Positions 42,951-47,320 of a stretch of 47,320 nt of DNA are shown here, in pieces. Each line of letters starts with the position of its first letter. Position 1 is the stretch's first letter. Where the stretch lies: assembly GCA_032718475.1 (NCBI GenBank), contig JAUCBJ010002118.1, positions 1-47,320 of the forward strand. The letters run 5' to 3'. A program made the translations under genes and the position numbers. The notes beneath the pieces are model-generated. The model searched no databases. It saw only the letters and a program-made list of their open reading frames with translations, and was not told where the DNA came from. The stretch comes from Nemertoderma westbladi (lineage: Eukaryota > Xenacoelomorpha > Nemertodermatida > Nemertodermatidae).

Positions 42951-44410
42951 GGATAGACTGTGTAGGCCACACGAACTAGACTACTGTAGCGCATAGCCCA
43001 TAGTGCAGAGTTAGAACATTGCTACAGAGCCAGAAGGTTATCTGGTAGGAAGCTACTACAAGAGTAAGAAATTGTAGCTAGTCTTCTCTGTAGAAAAGTA
43101 GTGATGAATTACTTACCGGTACATGGTAATTGAGTAGTAGATAGAGTAATAGCACGTCAGTTGAGGTTGGGGAGTGAACACAGCACTGAAGAATCAGGGG
43201 TAAATTGGCACATAGAGACACAAAACACTGGCAGAGCGCAGATAGGAAGTAGGCCATCACTGATTTAAACTAATTAAGACCATACTTAGTTATCTCTTGC
43301 CCTACTGAGCCTTTCTAAGGCACCATCAGTCTGGTGAGAGAGGAGAATCATGATGGCAGAGAAACTATGAAGGAGTTTATCGTATTCCGTGGATAGGGGC
43401 GGATATATGGTCCCGGATGATGTGGAGACAGAAGAGGATGATGGTGGGACAAGAAAGGGGTCAGGAGGGTCGAGTAGGCCTATATTGGTGCATTTAGTGG
43501 CAGTGAATGGAGATATTTTTCTGTTTGACCTAGCAACCTAGGATAAGAAGACCAGGCCAAAGTTGAACCACCTACTGGATGAGATGCAGAAGCTGGTAAG
43601 GTCAAAGACAACGATCGAGATTGGATCGGCGATACGAGGCGACGCAGAGAGGATTATTGGACCGGACACCCCGAATCTTCTGGACATGCAGGTAGTCTAC
43701 ATGGCTGACGAAACCTGATGGATTAGGATTGGTGGATAACACGGGACAATGCGGAGCCGTGGCGATGGGTCAGTTGATGGGACTAGAGGAATATGGTGCG
43801 GGACTTGCGGATTCACTCAAGTGGGGGGCGAGATGGATAATATGAGAGAATATTATAAAATACGTACTATAGTCAGATGTAACCTTTTCCAATTAGCTAC
43901 TGGGACTGGGGACTAATTGACTGGAACAGGAGGATAAGACGAGGGACTCACTTATTATATACAACGTATACGTGTATGAGACCGTAGGAACCCAACGAAA
44001 AAACTTAGAAAGCATGAGTCGAGGGGTTCAGTATCAGGGGAGCGTGGGGAGAAGGTGCTAGAGCTAAGGGAGAAAAGTACAGGGTGTGAGGTCCGAGTGC
44101 GGGGAGCGAGCGGAGAGGAGGATGAGTCCTAAGGGACTGGCGAGAGAGGAATGGATAACACAGTCCGAGACGTAAAATTGTGAGGAGTGAGGGCGATCGT
44201 CTAAAACAGAGATGCCAGATGCCTTGGTACAGCTTAGCTCGCAGATGCACCAAGGACAGAAGGATGGGTAGTGATAACAGACCCATGGGGGCCAGCCTGG
44301 AAAGCTGACCCCGAGAAGAAAATTACACCCCACATCCAATATTAGATTGGATTCCAGTGGAATTGAAGCGCACTTAAGGTTGATGCTATCTTCTCACCGG
44401 GAAGATAGCA
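42951..44410. other. 3' non-pol region of the retrotransposon
   Basis: Apart from the possible 3' ORF, this stretch has no recognisable domain. Plus-strand purine richness is marked. Just before the polypurine tract, GATGCTATCTTC (44380-44391) pairs with GAAGATAGCAT (44401-44411), a short hairpin. Confidence 0.5.
43350..43739 (+). pseudogene. Unrecognised 3' ORF of the retrotransposon, with internal stops
   Basis: Starting at ATGATG (43350), one frame stays coherent for 129 codons to a TAA at 43737, interrupted by TGA (43368), TAG (43539) and TGA (43716). The translation is protein-like: GGYMVPDDVETEEDDGG, PILVHLVAVNGDIFLFDLA, RPKLNHLLDEMQKLVRSKTT and PDTPNLLDMQVVYMADE. It sits between pol and the 3' LTR, where some LTR elements carry an extra gene. 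It does not look like an envelope protein: no signal peptide or membrane segment is seen. Its function is unknown. Confidence 0.4.
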
Positions 44411-44419
44411 TGGGGGGGG
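44411..44419 (+). other. Polypurine tract
   Basis: ATGGGGGGGG immediately before the TG of the 3' LTR, where plus-strand DNA synthesis would be primed. Confidence 0.65.
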
Positions 44420-45053
44420 TGTAAGCGGATTCAATTCCCTGCACTACCCACTGGAAATGGGACAAGTGGCATTTCACCAATTATAATTAGCAAGGTGACA
44501 TTACCAATAATAATGTCACCTCACAACCAACTAAGGCGATACACGCCGCCAGCCACAGGGAAAGTTGAGAGGTCAAACCATCTCAGAGGGACTAAGAGGC
44601 TAGCAAGGCTAGCACATGGGGATAGTGGCAACAGGGAGTGGCGAGGTGACAATTAATCAGGTTAAGCCAATGATGGGTGGGAAAACACATTGGAAGTGAT
44701 TAGAGCGCATCTATTGGACAGGCCACTCAGTACAGTAGAGGTGATTTAATATGTGTTAATAATAGGCCCTGCCTATAACCATTGCACTTATTGATTCTGA
44801 TTCAGTTGATTTTTATACAGTTGTGAGACCGGAACAGTTTTTAACCGTCGTCATCACGGTGCTATTATATTCTGACTGTGCTATTATTATGTTCTGTGAT
44901 TACAGCAACTGACAGTAAAAACTCAGTTATTTCAACGGCCTTCGGCCTATTATATATATCCAGACTACAGCTTTAGCAGTCTACGGACGTGGCAACGCAT
45001 ATAACACACACAGGTCGGGATTCATACTGCCAACTCCGTTGGATCCCGTCACA
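44420..45053 (+). repeat. 3' LTR, full length (~634 bp)
   Basis: It begins TGTAAGCGG right after the polypurine tract and ends GTCACA, so it has the TG...CA termini expected of LTRs. Positions 44627-45053 match the 5' LTR. Confidence 0.85.
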
Positions 45054-46236
45054 TGAACTTTTAAATTGGATAATATATACTGAAGAAGGCATGGGTGGGG
45101 TCTGAAACTTGTCATGCATGTTTACTACCTTATCTATGTTACTACTCATGATTCATTTCAAGCACCCATATTTTATCAGACGCTTGCAGCGATGTTCCGA
45201 AGTAAGGCAATTTTGTAAAGTTTCTATTTTCCAGATGATGTTCTGGGAGTCTGATTTGCTGGTGGTACATGAAAATTGTACCACAGAAACCCCTTTAGGT
45301 ATATCTAACTATCCGACTATATACTAAATGTTTTGGGCTACCCACTAATCAGACCACTCCAACTCAAGCCTCAAAAAGACAAAATTTGTCGAAAAGTCCA
45401 ATCTTTGGCCACATACTGACATAGAAAAGTTGGTCTGACAAGTGCAGAAGTGGATGGTATTTATTCATGGTTTTAATGTGTATGAGACCTATTTATGTGT
45501 ACAATAAAACATAACATGACACTCCACCCACTAGTCAGAAAGATTTTCTGTAGGTTTCATTTAGTAGCCTAAACGACCGGGTCGAACATTTTGCCGGGTC
45601 CGGTTCCGGGTCTGTCTCAAAAAGGCAAGGTCCGGGTCCGGTCCAGGTCAACACTTGTGATATCAAAAATGATACAAATAAATAAAAATCTAAAAAAAAA
45701 TGATAAATCAAAAGAAAAAAAATGAAAAAAAATCGAAAATGATATAATAATGTAAAAACATGCTACTACTACCTGACTACCTGACTGCTTTACTTACAGC
45801 TCAACAGCTTTAGGCAACTTTGTGTACTGGTCCGGGTCCCTACGTATATCAGTATATGGGTATGTCAAACAGGCTTGTCATTCTCATTCATGCAAATTGC
45901 TTAATTTTAATAAAACCCGGTACCCGTCGTCTTTTTTGCTGGGTCCGGTTCCGGGTCACCCAAACCTGGCCCGGGTTTGAACCCGGCCCGGTTAACCGGT
46001 CGTTTACTAGTTCCATTGACTGATTGAGGATATGTTCGAATAAATCGCAAACTTTGAAGTGGAATAGGCCTATCTCGTAAACCAATAAACCATAATCAGA
46101 AATATTTCATCAGGTGTCATTTTACGGTTTTATCTGTTTATAGGCTGATTGATAGGTACCATTTCCGAACATATATCCCAAAATAAACGAAATGGATGAA
46201 CCATGCCACCGCGATTTGTCGAATTTGGATGGAATT
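45054..46236 (+). repeat. Dispersed repeat A, right copy (interrupted)
   Basis: The reverse complement of 30546-31219. Homology starts within a few bases of the end of the 3' LTR (TTTTAAATTGGATAATATA) and ends at TTTGGATGGAATT. It is interrupted at 45562-46009 by a separate element absent from the left copy. Confidence 0.85.
45562..46009 (+). mobile_element. hAT-type MITE nested in repeat A
   Basis: The 448-bp insertion is bounded by an 8-bp target duplication with one mismatch (GTTTCATT at 45554-45561; GTTCCATT at 46010-46017). Its ends are inverted: TAGTA...AAACGACCGG on the left and CCGGTCGTTTACTA on the right. The left copy of repeat A shows the uninterrupted site. The interior has GC-rich CCGGGTCCGG motifs near both ends and an A-rich centre, with no coding capacity. 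An 8-bp duplication is the hallmark of hAT transposases. Confidence 0.8.
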
Positions 46237-47051
46237 TGGCCTACCGTACAGCCGTACCCGTATATCAGTATACTGGTATATGGTTGGTCTGTCTGTCTGT
46301 TGGTCTTGGTATAGCTATAGGCCTACTGCACTCAACAGCTCAACCAGTCAACTGCCAGACTGCAGTACAAATATAAGGCTGTAAGGAAAGGGCAGAAGGC
46401 AGGAAGGGGTAGGCCTACTACCGGTACCTACATTTTGTTGGGCAGTTTACAGTAGGCCTACTCTACTCAGTACTGCAGTACTGGCGCCTGGCGGTCTTAT
46501 ACTGTTAAACCTTAATTAAAACTGTCATGTAACCTGAACGGAACGGTGCGGCAGTACAGCAGTAGGCAGTAGGCTACGGCTACGGTCAGTCAGTCAGTGG
46601 TCAGACGGTAACTAACCCCAGTCAGCCAGTAACTGAGTAACCCCAATCTGCCAACCCTAACCCTACCACACCACAGTACCATAGGCCTACATCATAATAT
46701 AAGAAATTTAGCGGAATTTCTGAATTTCGGACATCAGATTACAGGATTATTGCCATATACTGATATACTGATATAGCAGTATACAGTATAGCTGCCTATT
46801 CCAGTATTCCAGTATTCGCCTATTGCAGTATTGTATTGGCTATGCTGTTACCGTACACCATACTGCCTTTGTGCCTATTGCCTACCGGTGACCGGCTGAT
46901 TTTGGGACCGACCTTTCAACAGTTTCTAATTGTCATACAGCCTGACAGCTGCGTACCGGTACAGGAACCTATTGCTTGACTGCCTGATTTTTTTGGTTAT
47001 AGTGTGACTACTGATTGTCTGACCATGTGACTACCTGACTACTGGTGTTTT
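46237..47051. other. Non-coding, rich in short palindromes
   Basis: Dense AGGCCTAC, ACCGGTAC and CAGTACTG words, plus CAGTCAGT runs. No gene is seen. Confidence 0.5.
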
Positions 47052-47151
47052 AAAAAGGTAGACTGGACACAGAAAACATGGACAACGGACAGACCAATCA
47101 GAAACGTATTATGCAAAGCAGTTTGTAGCAATTGGTCTGTCCACCTTTTTC
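47052..47151. repeat. Short inverted repeat
   Basis: AAAAAGGTAGAC and GGACAGACCAAT on the left face ATTGGTCTGTCCACCTTTTT on the right. It resembles a small MITE with one arm split by an insertion. Confidence 0.55.
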
Positions 47152-47160
47152 AAGTTTCCA

Positions 47161-47320
47161 AGGTTCCACCTTGGTGTAGTGGTCGCATTGAATTCACATC
47201 TCCCGTAGGTCGTGGGTTCGATCCTCACATGGGCCAGGGCAGTTTTCGTTTCGGCACGAATGCTTTAAAGGGACCAGCCAGGGCAGGGCGCATCTCTGCC
47301 TTGCATCCTTAAGTGGTTGT
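47161..47320 (+). mobile_element. tRNA-derived SINE, cut by the window edge
   Basis: CCTTGGTGTAGTGGTCGCAT has a canonical A box (TGGTGTAGTGG), and GTGGGTTCGATCCTCAC has a canonical B box, spaced as in a tRNA. The acceptor ends do not pair, and a non-tRNA body (GGACCAGCCAGGGCAGGGCG) follows to the end of the window. Confidence 0.7.

Larger units (their letters stand above)
33802..45053 (+). mobile_element. BEL/Pao LTR retrotransposon, degenerate copy
   Basis: Two related LTRs (33802-34200, 5'-truncated; 44420-45053) enclose gag, aspartic protease, RT, RNase H and integrase in the BEL/Pao order. The integrase comes last, before a long 3' region. A G-rich polypurine tract directly precedes the 3' LTR. 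Many frameshifts and stops show it is dead. The element has inserted into, or right beside, the right copy of repeat A, whose homology resumes immediately after the 3' LTR. Confidence 0.93.

Noticed and set aside
42536-42994. Three overlapping antisense ORFs with PPLNSSHGALSAHK-type repeats
   Set aside because: All three frames of the same 84-bp array are open because the unit is a multiple of three and free of stops on that strand. No domain is recognisable.

Overview
The window is eukaryotic, and animal in character. It has spliced genes with GT-AG introns, conserved animal housekeeping genes, tRNA-headed SINEs, a CR1/L2-like LINE tail, a BEL/Pao LTR retrotransposon, a hAT-type MITE and long minisatellites. 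The AT-rich non-coding DNA is peppered with the palindromic words ACCGGT and AGGCCT. I associate that texture with marine invertebrates, perhaps echinoderm- or hemichordate-like, but this is only an impression.

Genes, left to right. (1) A DDHD1-type phospholipase A1 lies on the minus strand (7321 down to 505). Six exons were rebuilt by eye with consistent phases, and the gene runs off the left edge. Its fourth intron is almost entirely a 3.4-kb minisatellite with a 22-bp unit. (2) WRAP73/WDR8 lies on the plus strand (10831-12153) in one exon. (3) URI1 (14839-13715) and ZNHIT3 (15441-14989) lie head to tail on the minus strand, 149 bp apart, each in one exon. (4) A 91-residue secreted cysteine-rich peptide of unknown family lies at 18708-18983. 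(5) DNAJC21 lies on the minus strand (30229-27413) in one exon, with an unusually long acidic and repetitive linker. ZNHIT3 and URI1 belong to the R2TP/prefoldin-like assembly network, DNAJC21 to 60S ribosome maturation and WRAP73 to centrosome/spindle function. Only the first two form an obvious functional pair.

The rest is repeat-rich. 8.5-10.2 kb holds 68-bp units in two opposite orientations. 13.0-13.4 kb holds a tRNA-like remnant and a 29-bp array. 16-20.5 kb holds several small hairpin/MITE elements. 20.9-22.75 kb is a large inverted repeat. 23.5-24.2 kb holds a tRNA-like sequence inside perfect inverted repeats, followed by a SINE. 25.4 kb holds a LINE 3' end. 31.4-33.05 kb is a foldback element with tandem palindromic motifs in its arms. 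33.8-45.05 kb is a decayed BEL/Pao retrotransposon with recognisable gag, protease, RT, RNase H and integrase, an unrecognised 3' ORF and its own 84-bp minisatellite. One repeat family sits in opposite orientations on either side of the 31-45 kb block, and its right copy carries a nested hAT-type MITE.

The most interesting observation is at the exon 4/intron 4 junction of DDHD1. There the last 32 coding bases and the 5' splice site appear to be the first units of the minisatellite, and the GTAAGT donor block is repeated four times inside the array.
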